Shown here one piece after another: positions 24,931 through 37,013 of a stretch of DNA of 40,417 nt; position 1 is the stretch's first letter; each line of letters opens with the position of its first letter. Both the position numbers and the translations under genes were made by a program. The DNA comes from Accumulibacter sp. (lineage in GTDB: Bacteria; Pseudomonadota; Gammaproteobacteria; Burkholderiales; Rhodocyclaceae): contig NZ_JAEUOL010000295.1 of assembly GCF_016789985.1 (NCBI RefSeq), positions 1-40,417 on the forward strand. The letters run 5' to 3'. The notes under the pieces were generated by a model. The model did no database searches. It was not told the DNA's origin and saw only the letters and a program-made list of their open reading frames with translations.

Positions 24931-25979
24931 CCCCGCAGTTCCTTCGCTCGACCCGGCACGGGCGGCAACAACGGCACCTTGAACGGTGCCCGCGCCACCT
25001 CGCGCACGAAGCGCGGCACCAGATAGCCCGGCAGCCGCGCCAGCAGCGCCTCGCGCAGAACATGGACACGCTCGTCCGGCAAAGCGAAATGCGCCGCTCC
25101 GGCGACCTGGTCGAGCAGATGCAGGTAGTAGGGCAGTACGCCGATCTCGAACAGGCGCTCGGACAGGTCGCTCAACGCCTCGACCTGGTCGTTGACCCCG
25201 GCCAGCAGGACCGACTGGTTGAGCAGGGCGACGCCGGCGCGACGCAGGGGCTGCAGCGCCGTGGCCACCGACGCGTCGAGTTCCTGCGCGTGGTTGGCAT
25301 GAATCACCAGGCTGGCACGCAGCCGGCTGCCGGCGAGCAGCGCCGGCAGGCCGCAAGTGATGCGCGCCGGGATCACCACCGGCAGGCGGCTGTGAATGCG
25401 CAGGCGGCGCACCTGCGGGATCGCCTCGATCTCGCCGATCAGCCACTGCAGGTGGCGGTCCGGAACGGCCAGCGGATCGCCCCCCGAGAGGATCACTTCG
25501 CTGATCGAGGGATCGCGGCGAATGTACTCGAAGGCCTGCGCCCACTCGCTGCGCGAGGGCTGGGTCGCAGCATAGGGAAAGTGGCGGCGGAAACAGTAGC
25601 GGCAATGGATGGCGCAATGCCCGGTGACGATCAGCAGCACGCGGCCGTGGAACTTGTGCAGCATGCCCGGCCGCTTGCCCGCTTCCGCCTCGGCCAGCGG
25701 GTCTTGCGTGAATCCCGCCGGCACCGTTCGTTCGGCCATCAGCGGCAGCACCTGCCGCAACAGCGGATCATCCGCCCGGCCCGGCCGCATGCGCGCGACG
25801 AAGGCACGCGGCACACGCAAGGCGAAGGTCTGCGCGCGGTCGATGCCGAGATCCTGGCGCGTCAGGCGGAGCAGCGCCAGCAGTTCGTCACAATCGGTGA
25901 CCACCGTCTGCAGCGCCAGTTGCCAGGGCTCGCCCGGCGCGTCTTCCCCCTGCCCATTGGCCGGGCTTCGCGCTATCAT
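24927..25979 (-). CDS. epmB: EF-P (R)-beta-lysylation lysine 2,3-aminomutase
   Basis: 350 residues from ATG 25979; ATG 25991 is an in-frame alternative. It is a radical-SAM enzyme with [15 protein letters not shown] (CxxxCxxC). The family N-terminal motif is [12 protein letters not shown]...[13 protein letters not shown] and later comes [14 protein letters not shown]. EpmB converts lysine to beta-lysine, which EpmA attaches to EF-P. It is transcribed divergently from efp, with 41 bp between starts, and its 3' end overlaps the nuclease-helicase gene. The PLP-binding lysine region near the C-terminus is reduced, as expected for short EpmB proteins compared with clostridial aminomutases. Confidence 0.93.
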   Translation of the reverse strand: MIARSPANGQGEDAPGEPWQLALQTVVTDCDELLALLRLTRQDLGIDRAQTFALRVPRAFVARMRPGRADDPLLRQVLPLMAERTVPAGFTQDPLAEAEAGKRPGMLHKFHGRVLLIVTGHCAIHCRYCFRRHFPYAATQPSRSEWAQAFEYIRRDPSISEVILSGGDPLAVPDRHLQWLIGEIEAIPQVRRLRIHSRLPVVIPARITCGLPALLAGSRLRASLVIHANHAQELDASVATALQPLRRAGVALLNQSVLLAGVNDQVEALSDLSERLFEIGVLPYYLHLLDQVAGAAHFALPDERVHVLREALLARLPGYLVPRFVREVARAPFKVPLLPPVPGRAKELRG

Positions 25980-26020
25980 GGCGCCCTTCATGGTTCTTGA
26001 ACGTCTCACTAGGGAATGCA

Positions 26021-26590
26021 ATGGCGACCTATTCTACCAACGAATTCAAATCGGGCCTGAAAGTCATGCTGGAGGGCGACCCATGCACCATCCTCGAGAA
26101 TGAATTCGTCAAACCCGGCAAGGGTCAGGCTTTCAACCGGGTCAAACTGCGCAACCTCAAAACCAACCGGGTCTGGGAAAAAACCTTCAAATCCGGCGAC
26201 TCGCTCGACGCAGCGGATGTCATGGATCGCGACATGCAGTATCTCTACAACGATGGCGAGTTCTTCCACTTCATGGAACCGGAGAACTTCGAGCAGCATC
26301 AGGCCAGCGCCACCACGGTCGGCGACGCCGCGCTCTGGCTCAAGGAGCAGGATACCTGCACCGTGACGCTGTACAACGGCGAACCGCTGGCGGTCAGCCC
26401 GCCGAACTTCGTCGAACTCGAAGTCAGCGAAACCGAACCCGGCATCCGCGGCGACACCGCCACCGGCGGCACCAAGCCGGCAAGGCTGTCCACCGGCGCC
26501 ACGGTCAAGGTGCCGCTGTTCGTCAACGAGGGCGAGATCATCAAGTGCGACACGCGCTCGGGCGAGTATGTCTCGCGCGTGAAGTCCTGA
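26021..26590 (+). CDS. efp: Translation elongation factor P
   Basis: 189 residues from ATG 26021; the ORF is open to ATG 25997, but [16 protein letters not shown] is the family start. Three beta-barrel domains are present. The modified loop reads KPGKGQAF with Lys34, the residue that EpmA/EpmB beta-lysylate, and both enzymes flank this gene. EF-P rescues ribosomes stalled at polyproline. C-terminal blocks [24 protein letters not shown] and [10 protein letters not shown] are typical. An AGGGA ribosome site lies at 26011-26015. A 113-bp GC-rich gap separates it from epmA. Confidence 0.97.
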   Translation: MATYSTNEFKSGLKVMLEGDPCTILENEFVKPGKGQAFNRVKLRNLKTNRVWEKTFKSGDSLDAADVMDRDMQYLYNDGEFFHFMEPENFEQHQASATTVGDAALWLKEQDTCTVTLYNGEPLAVSPPNFVELEVSETEPGIRGDTATGGTKPARLSTGATVKVPLFVNEGEIIKCDTRSGEYVSRVKS

Positions 26591-26703
26591 CCTCGCCGGG
26601 CGGCGCCAGCGCGCCGGACCGGCCCGGGCAGTCGCGGGAGGGCGGCCCTCCTCCCGGCGCGCCACATTGCGCCGCGCCCGCCCGGCCCGACCCTGCCTCG
26701 CCG

Positions 26704-27651
26704 ATGTCACCGCCCACCTGGCAGCCCAGCGCCTCCCTCGCCAACCTGCGCCGGCGCGCGCAGATCCTGGCGCAGATCCGTGCCTACTTCGCGGCGCAGG
26801 GTATGCTCGAAGTCGAGACGCCGCAGCTCTGCCCGACGACGGTCAGCGACCCCCATCTGAACAGCATCGCGGTCGCCGGTTACGGCTACCTGCAGACCTC
26901 GCCCGAATACGCCATGAAGCGCCTGCTGGCGGCGGGCAGCGGTTCGATCTGGCAGATCGCGCACGTCTTCCGCGCCGATGAGGTCGGCCGCCGGCACAAC
27001 CCCGAATTCACCCTGCTCGAGTGGTACCGCGTCGGCTTCACCCCCGACCAGTTGATCGACGACGTCGCCGCGCTTGCCCGCCTGGCGCTCGGCCAGCTCG
27101 GCTGCGTCCGCCATCGCTATCGCGACCTGTTCCGCACCCATCTCGATCTCGACCCGCTGACCTGCAGCGGTGACGCCCTGCGCCGCGCCGCACGGCAGCA
27201 CCTCGACCCCGCCTTCGACGATGCCGACCGCGACACCTGGCTCGAACTGCTGATGTGCCAGGTCATCGAACCGCAACTCGGCCGCGACGAGCTCAGTTTC
27301 GTCGTGGACTACCCGCCCTCGCAGGCCGCGCTTGCCCGCTTGCGGGCGGACGACGACGGCCAGCCGGTGGCGGCGCGCTTCGAGCTCTACCATCGCGGCG
27401 TCGAACTGGCCAACGGCTATCATGAACTGCTCGACGCGGGCGAACAGCGGGCGCGCTTTGCCGCCGACCTGCGCGCACGCGAGATGCTCGGACTACCGGC
27501 CGGGGCGCTCGATGAAGCCTTCCTTGCCGCGCTGGAAAGCGGCCTGCCGGATTGCAGCGGGGTTGCCCTCGGCCTCGATCGCCTGATCATGCTCGCCGTC
27601 GGTGCCGACACGCTGCACGAGGTGATGGCCTTCCCGCTCTGCCGCCCCTAG
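26704..27651 (+). CDS. epmA: EF-P lysine ligase (PoxA/GenX)
   Basis: 315 residues from ATG 26704; upstream frame is GC-rich spacer. It is a class II lysyl-tRNA synthetase-like catalytic core without the anticodon domain: FFAAQGMLEVETPQL-like motif 1 region, then QIAHVFRADEVGRRHNPEFTLLEWYR (motif 2) and SGVALGLDRLIML (motif 3). EpmA loads beta-lysine onto EF-P Lys34. Length and motif order match EpmA rather than LysS. It converges with the DUF4239 gene, with 37 bp between stops. Confidence 0.93.
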   Translation: MSPPTWQPSASLANLRRRAQILAQIRAYFAAQGMLEVETPQLCPTTVSDPHLNSIAVAGYGYLQTSPEYAMKRLLAAGSGSIWQIAHVFRADEVGRRHNPEFTLLEWYRVGFTPDQLIDDVAALARLALGQLGCVRHRYRDLFRTHLDLDPLTCSGDALRRAARQHLDPAFDDADRDTWLELLMCQVIEPQLGRDELSFVVDYPPSQAALARLRADDDGQPVAARFELYHRGVELANGYHELLDAGEQRARFAADLRAREMLGLPAGALDEAFLAALESGLPDCSGVALGLDRLIMLAVGADTLHEVMAFPLCRP

Positions 27652-27688
27652 CGACGCACCGTGCCCGGCCGGTCGGGGACAGACGGCC

Positions 27689-28495
27689 TCACGGTGTGCC
27701 TTGCGCTTCGATCCACAGCATTTTCTCGAGCACCGCCTGGTACGGCTCGGAAGACACGCTGATCCCCCCCTGGAAGGGGTGGTCGCTGACCGCGATGAAG
27801 TAGAGGACGAGGGCAATCGGCGCCGCCACCAGCATGGTCACCGTCGCGTGCAGGGGAAAACTGTCGACGCGCAGTAGAAAGCACGATGAAATGGCGATGG
27901 CGCCGAGCAGGATCACCACCACCCAGAGTTCCGCCGGCAAGGCGGTGTCCTTGACCGCCTGCACCCGCAGCCAGTGCGCCTCGAGCAGACGGTTGTAGGC
28001 GTGCAGAACCTGCGCCTGGATGAGCTTCTGACCCTCGCTTGCCGGCTCGAAAGAGACGATCGAGTGTTGTGCCTGTTCGATGATGCGTATCGTGTTCGGG
28101 GGCATCTCGCCTTTCTGGTGCAACGGCCACTCCTGATTGATCACATAGCGTGTGTAACCGATCAACGCCTGTCTCGCCCGACTCTGCAGCGGCTGGGGAT
28201 AACCACCCAAGTCGTGGTAGAGCACGGCAATGGCGGCCGCCTCGCGGCTGACGTCGGCGGCGGCGTCATCCATGTTCTGCCAAACCGCCACCGCGGTCAG
28301 ACCGGCAGCCACCGCATAGACGCCGATCAGCGCCGACAGCAGGCCGGCGATCGTGCCGTTGTCGAAATGCTGGTGCAGGCGCGAAGTGCGCACCCGCGGC
28401 GCCACCAGCGCCATGCCGGCGACCGAGCCGGACAGGATCACGCCGACCACGACAGCGGCAAGCTCCAGCGACGTGAGCTGATGGAACCAGTTCAT
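27689..28495 (-). CDS. DUF4239 (bestrophin-like) membrane protein
   Basis: 268 residues. Two membrane helices lie near the N-terminus (LAAVVVGVILSGSVAGMALVA; LLSALIGVYAVAAGLTAVAV). A helical soluble domain in the middle contains REAAAIAVLYHDLGGYP and ARQALIGYTRYVINQEW. Two helices follow near the C-terminus (LWVVVILLGAIAISSCFLL; MLVAAPIALVLYFIAV). This is the DUF4239 layout, which resembles bestrophin-like channels; the function is unknown. It stands alone, convergent with epmA and 90 bp downstream of the start side of the NERD-helicase unit. Confidence 0.8.
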   Translation of the reverse strand: MNWFHQLTSLELAAVVVGVILSGSVAGMALVAPRVRTSRLHQHFDNGTIAGLLSALIGVYAVAAGLTAVAVWQNMDDAAADVSREAAAIAVLYHDLGGYPQPLQSRARQALIGYTRYVINQEWPLHQKGEMPPNTIRIIEQAQHSIVSFEPASEGQKLIQAQVLHAYNRLLEAHWLRVQAVKDTALPAELWVVVILLGAIAISSCFLLRVDSFPLHATVTMLVAAPIALVLYFIAVSDHPFQGGISVSSEPYQAVLEKMLWIEAQGTP

Positions 28496-28585
28496 GGGCA
28501 GTCATCCGGAAGAAAAGAGCGCTCCGCATTCTAGCCGCTCCGCCGTGATCTGTGAGCTTCCGTGTCACTTCCGCGGCAACCGGCC

Positions 28586-30220
28586 TCAGCCGATGCGTTC
28601 AAACAGGTGGGCGGCCGATTTCTCGCGCAGGATCAGGACCAGCTTCATCATGCTGCGCGTGACGCCGACAAAGAGTTTGCGCACCGCCTTGTCATCGAGT
28701 TGGTCGAAATCGACCTCGGCGAAGATGATCGCCGGGGCCGCCTGGCCCTTGAAGCGATACACCGACTCGAGCAGCACGTCCCCCGCGCTATAGATCGGTT
28801 GTCCGAACAGATCGTAGTGACCGGTGAAACGGCGCAGGGTGATCTGACCCAGGCGATCGAGCGGCATCAGGTTCGACTGTTGGCGGCCGTGATAGCTGAC
28901 GATGGCGAGGTCGTGCTTCTTGAAACCGGCCGAATAGCAATTGCGGACGGCCTCCTTGACCTTGGCGAAGAGGCCCGGCGTGTCGGTATAGGTCAGGATG
29001 TCGATCTCGTCGGCGGCGATCGGCGACACGGCCTCGACATCGAGAAGCTCCGGCAACACTCGGCGCAGCATCTCGACCACCGGTCGTGGACTCCGGTAAT
29101 TGCCTCGCGCGTGCAGGGTCACCCAGCCGGGCAAGGGTATTGGCGCGCGCGCGTAGAGGTTCTGCAGCGGGTCTTCCAGCCACAGCAGGCGTGCCGGTGG
29201 TCGGGCATGCGCGAAGACGAAGTCGCGCCAGTGCTCCGAGAAATCCTGCCCTTCATCGATGATGATCGTGTCGAACAGGAAGGGCTCGGCGACAGGCAAT
29301 TCGCTGGCCCGCTGCTGCAGGCGCTCGAAGGCATCGGGTCGCGTGAAGTCGGGTGTCTCGCCGGCATGACGGACGCGCTGGTCGCAGAGCTGGTGGTAGC
29401 TGCAGGCCAGTCCGCCGGTCGGCGCAATGCGCTGGAAATGGTCGGCCAGCGGCCGGTTGTAGCAGACGTAGAGCGGGCGCCGGCCGGCATTGATGGTGGC
29501 CCGGAATTCGGCAAGCGCCAGTTGGGTCTTGCCCGAACCGGCGGTGCCGGTGACGCGCAGGTGGAAGGGTTCGAAGTCGAGACGGCGAGCCCAGTGCGCC
29601 AGCCCGCCGGAGATGCGGGTGACCATCGTTCGGGCATGGCCCATCAGCGCGCTGACATCGCTGTCGAGCTGGATCAGGTTGCGCAGGAAAGCGTGGATCT
29701 TCGGGGTCGCGGCGCTTTCCGCACGCGCCGGCAGGAGGCGCTCGATCACCTGGCACAGCCGGTCGCGCTGCCTGGCGTCGACGATGCGCTCGGGCACCAG
29801 CCCCGCCGTCGCCGGGCTGTGCACGATGTAGTCGGGGCAATAGAGGAGTGCGTCAGTATGAACGCTGGGGATATCCCCGCGCGCCGCCAGCTTGCCGCGC
29901 AGATTGCTGACCATGCGCGAGAGCTGCACCGGCACGCTCTTCGACCTGCCCGGATACTGCTTGACCAGCCCGTCCGGGGTCTCCTGCAGAAAGCCGCTCT
30001 TCTGCTCGACGAGGAGCAAGTCGCCGGCGCGGTTGACCACGGCAAAATCGATTTCACCGTAGATGGCGTAACTCCCGTCCATGCCGGTCCAATGTACCGC
30101 GTGATAGACCGAGTAGTCGTCGGAAAGACCCGCCGCGAAAAGCGAGAGGGTCTCGATCTCGCGTTGCGCTGCGCCGGTCACTTCCAGTTCGCGCCAGCCG
30201 TCGGGGATGATGCGGGCCAT
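28586..30220 (-). CDS. NERD-domain SF1 (UvrD-like) helicase
   Basis: 544 residues from ATG 30220. The N-terminus contains a nuclease-related (NERD) domain: AIYGEIDFAVVNRAGDLLLVEQKSG (Glu56, Asp58, Glu72, Lys74 in a PD-(D/E)xK-like pattern). An SF1 helicase core follows with Walker A VTGTAGSGKTQLAL (223-236), motif II IIIDEGQDF (319-327) and a VESVYRFKGQAAPAII-type motif V. The C-terminus (VGVTRSMMKLVLIL) is typical of UvrD-like proteins. Proteins of this kind occur as single-gene defence or repair helicases; no partner is adjacent. The next 955 bp upstream hold only transposon debris, consistent with acquisition by transfer. Confidence 0.86.
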   Translation of the reverse strand: MARIIPDGWRELEVTGAAQREIETLSLFAAGLSDDYSVYHAVHWTGMDGSYAIYGEIDFAVVNRAGDLLLVEQKSGFLQETPDGLVKQYPGRSKSVPVQLSRMVSNLRGKLAARGDIPSVHTDALLYCPDYIVHSPATAGLVPERIVDARQRDRLCQVIERLLPARAESAATPKIHAFLRNLIQLDSDVSALMGHARTMVTRISGGLAHWARRLDFEPFHLRVTGTAGSGKTQLALAEFRATINAGRRPLYVCYNRPLADHFQRIAPTGGLACSYHQLCDQRVRHAGETPDFTRPDAFERLQQRASELPVAEPFLFDTIIIDEGQDFSEHWRDFVFAHARPPARLLWLEDPLQNLYARAPIPLPGWVTLHARGNYRSPRPVVEMLRRVLPELLDVEAVSPIAADEIDILTYTDTPGLFAKVKEAVRNCYSAGFKKHDLAIVSYHGRQQSNLMPLDRLGQITLRRFTGHYDLFGQPIYSAGDVLLESVYRFKGQAAPAIIFAEVDFDQLDDKAVRKLFVGVTRSMMKLVLILREKSAAHLFERIG

Positions 30221-30381
30221 CAGGAGTCCTCAACCGCGGATTGCCACTGTCCCGGGCGGGCATGCGTGGTGATGTGCAGATCATAGCGGGCGGGGCATCC
30301 GCTGGCCAGTAGATTGCGGTTCCTCCGGGATTTCGTCTTCCACGGGTGACATAAGATGACGTTACTTTGGGAGGCAGAAGG

Positions 30382-30700
30382 ATGATGAAGCGAGCGAAAC
30401 AGGCATAGACGCTGGAATTCAAGGAATGGGCAGGTCCATCGGCCGTAGCCAAGAAACCGGGACTGGTCGAGCAGACGCTGCGCAACTGGGTCAAGGCAGC
30501 AGAGGCAGGCCAGCTTGCCGGGGCTGGCAAGGCGGTGACGCCGGATGAGAGGGAACTCGCCCGGCGGCAGACCGGGAACCTGCGGATCGAGTGCTGGGAC
30601 TGCGGTCCGCAGAGGGCTACGGCCACCAAGAAGCGTTCGTTCAGCTTGTGGAGATCGAAGCGACGGCTGAAGCAACAGGCGAAAGCGGCGAGGTGCTGAT
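30382..30700 (+). pseudogene. IS3-family transposase OrfA remnant
   Basis: From ATG 30382 the frame reads MMKRAKQA, then an in-frame TAG where relatives have a Tyr/Phe codon. It continues TLEFKEWAG, VAKKPGLVEQTLRNWVKAAEAG, QLAGAGKAVTPDERELARRQ and LRIEC, the OrfA helix-turn-helix and leucine-zipper region of IS3-type elements. The sequence loses family similarity after about 30600. No OrfB and no terminal repeats can be identified, so the element is dead. Confidence 0.75.
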
Positions 30701-31079
30701 CCGCATGCTTGCAAAAGGCGAACACATGGGATGAGCCGGCCAGACTGGACTTGAGTCGGCCGAGCACGGTGTGCCCCCTTGAACTCCGGTATCGACAAAC
30801 CGTGCTAAAACTGGATTCGATTGATCGCCGGGGCACCGCCCTCGACGTTGCGATGACGCACAGGATGCGTCTTGGCGAGGCGGACTGGGCTGACGATCGT
30901 TGTCAATCAGGAAAATCATTACAGAAATGCCGCTCCAGACCGGGCTTTTTCGTTTCTGGCGCGCCTCGTTGTGCGCCCGTGTTCACCCGGCTGTGCTCCT
31001 CTGCGCAGGGCGCGTCGGCCAGCCCGCCGTGACGCAATTTTTTCCGGGATTGGCCACAACCCTGACCGTATCTTTGTTC
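30701..31079. other. Spacer between the IS remnant and mltD
   Basis: No gene is supported. Short open frames on both strands here lack start signals and family motifs. It may contain further degraded transposon DNA. The region upstream of the IS remnant (30221-30381) likewise holds nothing I can identify. Confidence 0.4.
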
Positions 31080-31085
31080 TATAAT
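31080..31085 (+). promoter_or_regulatory. Perfect TATAAT -10 box upstream of mltD
   Basis: TATAAT lies 90 bp upstream of the mltD ATG. No good -35 is seen at 16-18 bp upstream, so activity is uncertain. Confidence 0.45.
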
Positions 31086-31175
31086 CATCGGCCTGTCGTT
31101 TCACCATTCGACCAGGCGATCCCACGCAGCGGGGATGAACTGGCGCCCACCCGAGATCGAGAACAGGAAGTACGG

Positions 31176-33455
31176 ATGACGCCACGAATCGCGTTTGCAC
31201 TAGCATTGGCTTTTGCCTCCGGCGCAAGCCCGGCCGACGAACCGGCAAGCCAGAACCTCCCACCAGCCACCCGGTCACTTGACAGCGGCGCTTCGCTCCA
31301 GGTCCGCAGTGACGCCGAGGCGGCCAATCTGGCCAGCGGAAACCTGCCGGTGATCGAACTGGTCGCGCCGCTCCAGCTCCCGGAAACAATCGATCTGACC
31401 GCCGAGCCCGAAGAACTCTTCCAGCGCATGCGGCGTGGCTTTTCGATGCCGAACATCAACAGCTCGCTGGTCCTGCATCACCAGCAATGGTTTCTCAACC
31501 GGCCGGAATCGCTGCGCCGCATGGTCGAACGCAGCAGCCGCTATCTGCACCACATCGTCGAGGAGATCGAGAAGCGCGGCATGCCGATGGAACTGGCCCT
31601 GCTGCCGATGGTGGAGAGTGCCTACAACCCGGTGGCCTATTCGCGCAGCCACGCTTCCGGCCTCTGGCAGTTCGTTCCGGCCACCGGCAAGCAGTACAAA
31701 CTGGAGCAGAACTGGTGGGTGGACGAACGACGCGACATCGTCGCCTCGACCGCGGCCGCCCTCGATTACCTGCAGTACATCTACGAGCTGCATGGCGACT
31801 GGCACCTGGCGCTGGCCTCCTACAACTGGGGCGAAGGCGCCGTCGGCCGTGCGATCAACAAGAACCGCGCCAATGGTCTGCCGACCGACTATCTCAGCCT
31901 GACGATGCCCGAGGAAACCCGCAATTACGTACCCAAGTTGCAGGCCCTGAAAAACGTCTTCAGCAACCCCAACGTCCTGGCCAACCTCAACATTCGCGGC
32001 GTTCCCAACCGGCCCTATTTCACCACGGTCACCAAGTCGGCCGACATCGACGTCAAACTGGCGGCCAAGCTGGCCGAAATGCCGGTCCAGGAATTCGTCG
32101 CGCTCAACCCGGCGCACAATCGGCCGATCATCAAGTCGGACAAGCCGATGGTCATCCCGGCGCACAAGGTGGAGACCTTCGTCAGCAACCTCGAGGCACA
32201 CGAGGAAAGCGACAAGCCGCTGTCCTCATGGCAGTCCTACACCCTGCGTCCGGGCGAGAAGCTCGAAGAAGTGGCGCCGCGTTTCGGCCTGACGGTGGCC
32301 AACCTCAAGGCAGTCAACGGCATCAACGGCAAGATCAGGGTGGCGCCCGAGCTGACCCTCCTGGTGCCGAGGAATGAGGCGGCAGGCCCCGGCGACCTGG
32401 CTGGACTGCCCGAACCGCCACCGGTGATCGAACCACCCCGCCTGCCACAGCCCGAAGCAGCTCCGGCCGTGGCGAACCGCACACACACCGTACAAAAGGG
32501 CGAAACTCTGCCCCGGATCGCCCAGCGCTATGGCCTGACGCTGGCCGAGCTGAAACAGATCAACAAACTGCCGGATGACCGCGTGCCACCGGGCGCCCGA
32601 CTGACCGTCACGGCACCCGAAACGAGCGGCAAACCGGCCGCCGCCGGCCAACGCATCGCACTGGCCGAAACGGAATCCCGGAAGTCGGCCGGGCCGCGTG
32701 CCGAAGCGGCGACGGCCGGCGCCACCCGCAGCCACACCGTGCGCAAGGGCGAAACACTGAGCGAGGTGGCCAGCCGCTACGACATGAGCGTCGCCGAGCT
32801 GAAGCAGCTCAACAAGCTGCGCGTCAACCAGGTCAACGCCGGCAGCAAACTGCTGGTCGCAGCGCCCGAGCCGAGCAGCAAGCCGGCCGCCACCGCCACG
32901 CCGCGCAACGTGCTGGCCGAGACGGAGGTCAAACCGGGCGCCGTGCGTGGCCAGGCAGCGGCGAGTGCCAACCACACGGTGCGCAAGGGCGAAACGCTGG
33001 GCCAGGTGGCCAGCCGTTACGACATGAGTGTCGCCGAACTGAAACAGCTCAACAAGCTGCGTGTCGATCAGGTGAACGCCGGTACCAAACTGCTGGTGGC
33101 AGCGGCCCCCGAGGCGACGAGCAAGGCGCCGGCCGGCAAGGCGCGTGCCGATCTGGCGGACAGCCGGCCGGAGAAGACCGGCGAGAGCACCCAGCGCTTA
33201 ACCAACAAGGGCGAGGCCAAGACAGCCACCAGGCAGGGCGAGAGCACCACGGCCAATGCAACCAAGGCGCGCCCGACCGACAGGAAACAGCTCAAGCTGG
33301 CGCAATACACCATCCGGCGCGGCGACACCCTGGGCTCGATCGCCAAGCAGTTCCGCGTCGACAAGGATGACCTGCTGCGCTGGAACCGCATCCCGAACAA
33401 CGACCTCAAGCCCGGACAGGTGCTGACCATCCAGCTCGTCCAGAACACCTACTGA
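31176..33455 (+). CDS. mltD: Membrane-bound lytic murein transglycosylase D with five LysM repeats
   Basis: 759 residues from ATG 31176 (AGGAAG upstream; the frame extends to 30900 but only 31176 gives a signal peptide, RIAFALALAFASGASPA). The SLT catalytic domain (about 95-260) contains ELALLPMVESAYNPVAYS with catalytic Glu147, then ASGLWQFVPATGKQYKL and LASYNWGEGAVGRAI. The enzyme cleaves peptidoglycan glycan strands. Five LysM peptidoglycan-binding repeats follow, starting near residues 352, 436, 518, 599 and 710, joined by Pro/Ala/Lys-rich linkers. E. coli MltD is about 450 residues with fewer LysM, so this one is expanded. Repeats 3 and 4 are nearly identical, including at DNA level. A terminator follows 24 bp after the stop. 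Confidence 0.93.
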   Translation: MTPRIAFALALAFASGASPADEPASQNLPPATRSLDSGASLQVRSDAEAANLASGNLPVIELVAPLQLPETIDLTAEPEELFQRMRRGFSMPNINSSLVLHHQQWFLNRPESLRRMVERSSRYLHHIVEEIEKRGMPMELALLPMVESAYNPVAYSRSHASGLWQFVPATGKQYKLEQNWWVDERRDIVASTAAALDYLQYIYELHGDWHLALASYNWGEGAVGRAINKNRANGLPTDYLSLTMPEETRNYVPKLQALKNVFSNPNVLANLNIRGVPNRPYFTTVTKSADIDVKLAAKLAEMPVQEFVALNPAHNRPIIKSDKPMVIPAHKVETFVSNLEAHEESDKPLSSWQSYTLRPGEKLEEVAPRFGLTVANLKAVNGINGKIRVAPELTLLVPRNEAAGPGDLAGLPEPPPVIEPPRLPQPEAAPAVANRTHTVQKGETLPRIAQRYGLTLAELKQINKLPDDRVPPGARLTVTAPETSGKPAAAGQRIALAETESRKSAGPRAEAATAGATRSHTVRKGETLSEVASRYDMSVAELKQLNKLRVNQVNAGSKLLVAAPEPSSKPAATATPRNVLAETEVKPGAVRGQAAASANHTVRKGETLGQVASRYDMSVAELKQLNKLRVDQVNAGTKLLVAAAPEATSKAPAGKARADLADSRPEKTGESTQRLTNKGEAKTATRQGESTTANATKARPTDRKQLKLAQYTIRRGDTLGSIAKQFRVDKDDLLRWNRIPNNDLKPGQVLTIQLVQNTY

Positions 33456-33468
33456 GACCGGCAGCCGT

Positions 33469-35555
<2,087 letters not shown>

Positions 35556-35559
<4 letters not shown>

Positions 35560-37013
35560 GCCGACCCCGCCAGTCGCGGATCGAAAGCGTCGCGCACGGC
35601 GTCGGCCAGCAGGTTGGCGGCGAGCACCAGCGTGAACATGAAAACGAATGCGGCGGCCAGCGACCACCAGACCATCGGTTCGCGCGCCAGCTCGAGGCGG
35701 GCATTGTTGATCATCGTGCCGAAACTGATCATCGTCGGATCGACCCCGATGCCGACATAGGACAGCACCGCCTCGGCCAGCACCAGACTGGAAAAGTCCA
35801 TCACCAGCGCGATGATCACGATATGCATCAGATTGGGCAGGAGGTGACGGGCGATGATGCGCAGGTCGGTGACGCCGAAGGCCTGAGCCGCCTGGATGTA
35901 CTCCAGCTCGCGCAGCTTCAGCGTCTCGCCGCGCAGCAGACGGCACAGTCCGGTCCAACTGGTCAGCCCGAGAATGAAGCAGAGCGCCAGCAGGCGCAGA
36001 TCGGCGCGTTCGGCGGCGGTGGCGAACCATTGCGGATGGGTGTCGATCAGCACCTGCATCATGAGCACCGCGGCGGCGATCAGCAGCACGCCGGGGATCG
36101 AGCTCAGCGTGGTGTACAGGTACTGGATCAGATCGTCCACCCAGCCCCGGAAATAGCCGGCGACGACGCCCAGGAAGATCGATAGCGGCAGCATCACCAG
36201 CGTCGTCACCAACCCGATCACCAGCGCCGTGCGCACGCTTTTCAAGACCTGATAGAGCACGTCCTGGCCGACCTTGTCGGTCCCGAAGACATGGTAATCG
36301 ACCGCCAGCAGTGCCATTGGCACGGCCGGCAGCAGCAGGCCGGCGAGCGCCGCGAGCAGCGCGTTCCAGGCAAAACCGCTGTCGCCGTGCCAGATGCGCC
36401 GCCATGCCGCGCGCGGTGTGCCGCCCTCGGCGCGCGCCAATCCGGCTGCCGTCGCCGCCGCCACCGCCCACCAGGCGAGCAGCGCCAGGGCCAGCCCGTG
36501 CAGCACGCGTTCGCCGATGTCGGCCGCGTGACGCGCCTCGTCGGCCCCGAGATGGGCGCCGCCATGCCGCAGGCGCGGGTAGTCGCGCACCTGACGCAGC
36601 TCCCCGTCGGGCGTGCGTACTTCGATCGCCTCCTTGGCATGCGCGCGCGTCGCCAGCGGCTCCGAATAGGTCTTCTCGTGACGCGTGCGCAGCGGAGCGA
36701 GCAGTTCGTCGAGCAGCGACAGCACTTCGACCGCGTAGGCCGGCGCCGACCCGACACTACCCCCGGCCGCCGGCCCGCTGCCGTTCTCCAGACGTGGCCG
36801 GTAATGCAGCGAGTCGAGCAGACCGACGACGACGAAGGCGAGCAGCAGCGTCGCCGAGGCGATGCCCGCCCGGTTTCGCCCCACCCGTTGCCAGGCGGCG
36901 CAGAGCAGCGGATTGCGCGCCGACAGCCAGCCCAGCAGGAGCGCGCCGAACAGCAGCAGCCAGATCAGCAGGTCGGACCACAGGAGCACCGGCAGGAAGG
37001 GCAGGTCCGGCAT
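35556..37013 (-). CDS. yejE: Peptide ABC importer permease (YejE-like), enlarged
   Basis: 485 residues from ATG 37013, sharing its last base with the yejB stop. The C-terminal ~230 residues form the BPD permease domain, with HVFGTDKVGQDVLYQVLKSVRTAL and the EAA loop ELEYIQAAQAFGVTDLRIIARHLLPN. The N-terminal ~200 residues have two to three membrane helices and a periplasmic insert (HYRPRLENG ... RTRHEKTYSEPL ... DYPRLRHGGAHLGADEARH). E. coli YejE is about 340 residues, so the insert is an enlargement. It pairs with YejB. Confidence 0.88.

Noticed and set aside
26635-26656. Terminator between efp and epmA
   Set aside because: CGGGAGG/CCTCCCG can pair, but no T-run follows and the genes are expected to be co-expressed.
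28562-30286. 574-codon open frame on the plus strand
   Set aside because: Antisense to the NERD-SF1 helicase, which has clear motifs; composition is typical of a shadow frame.
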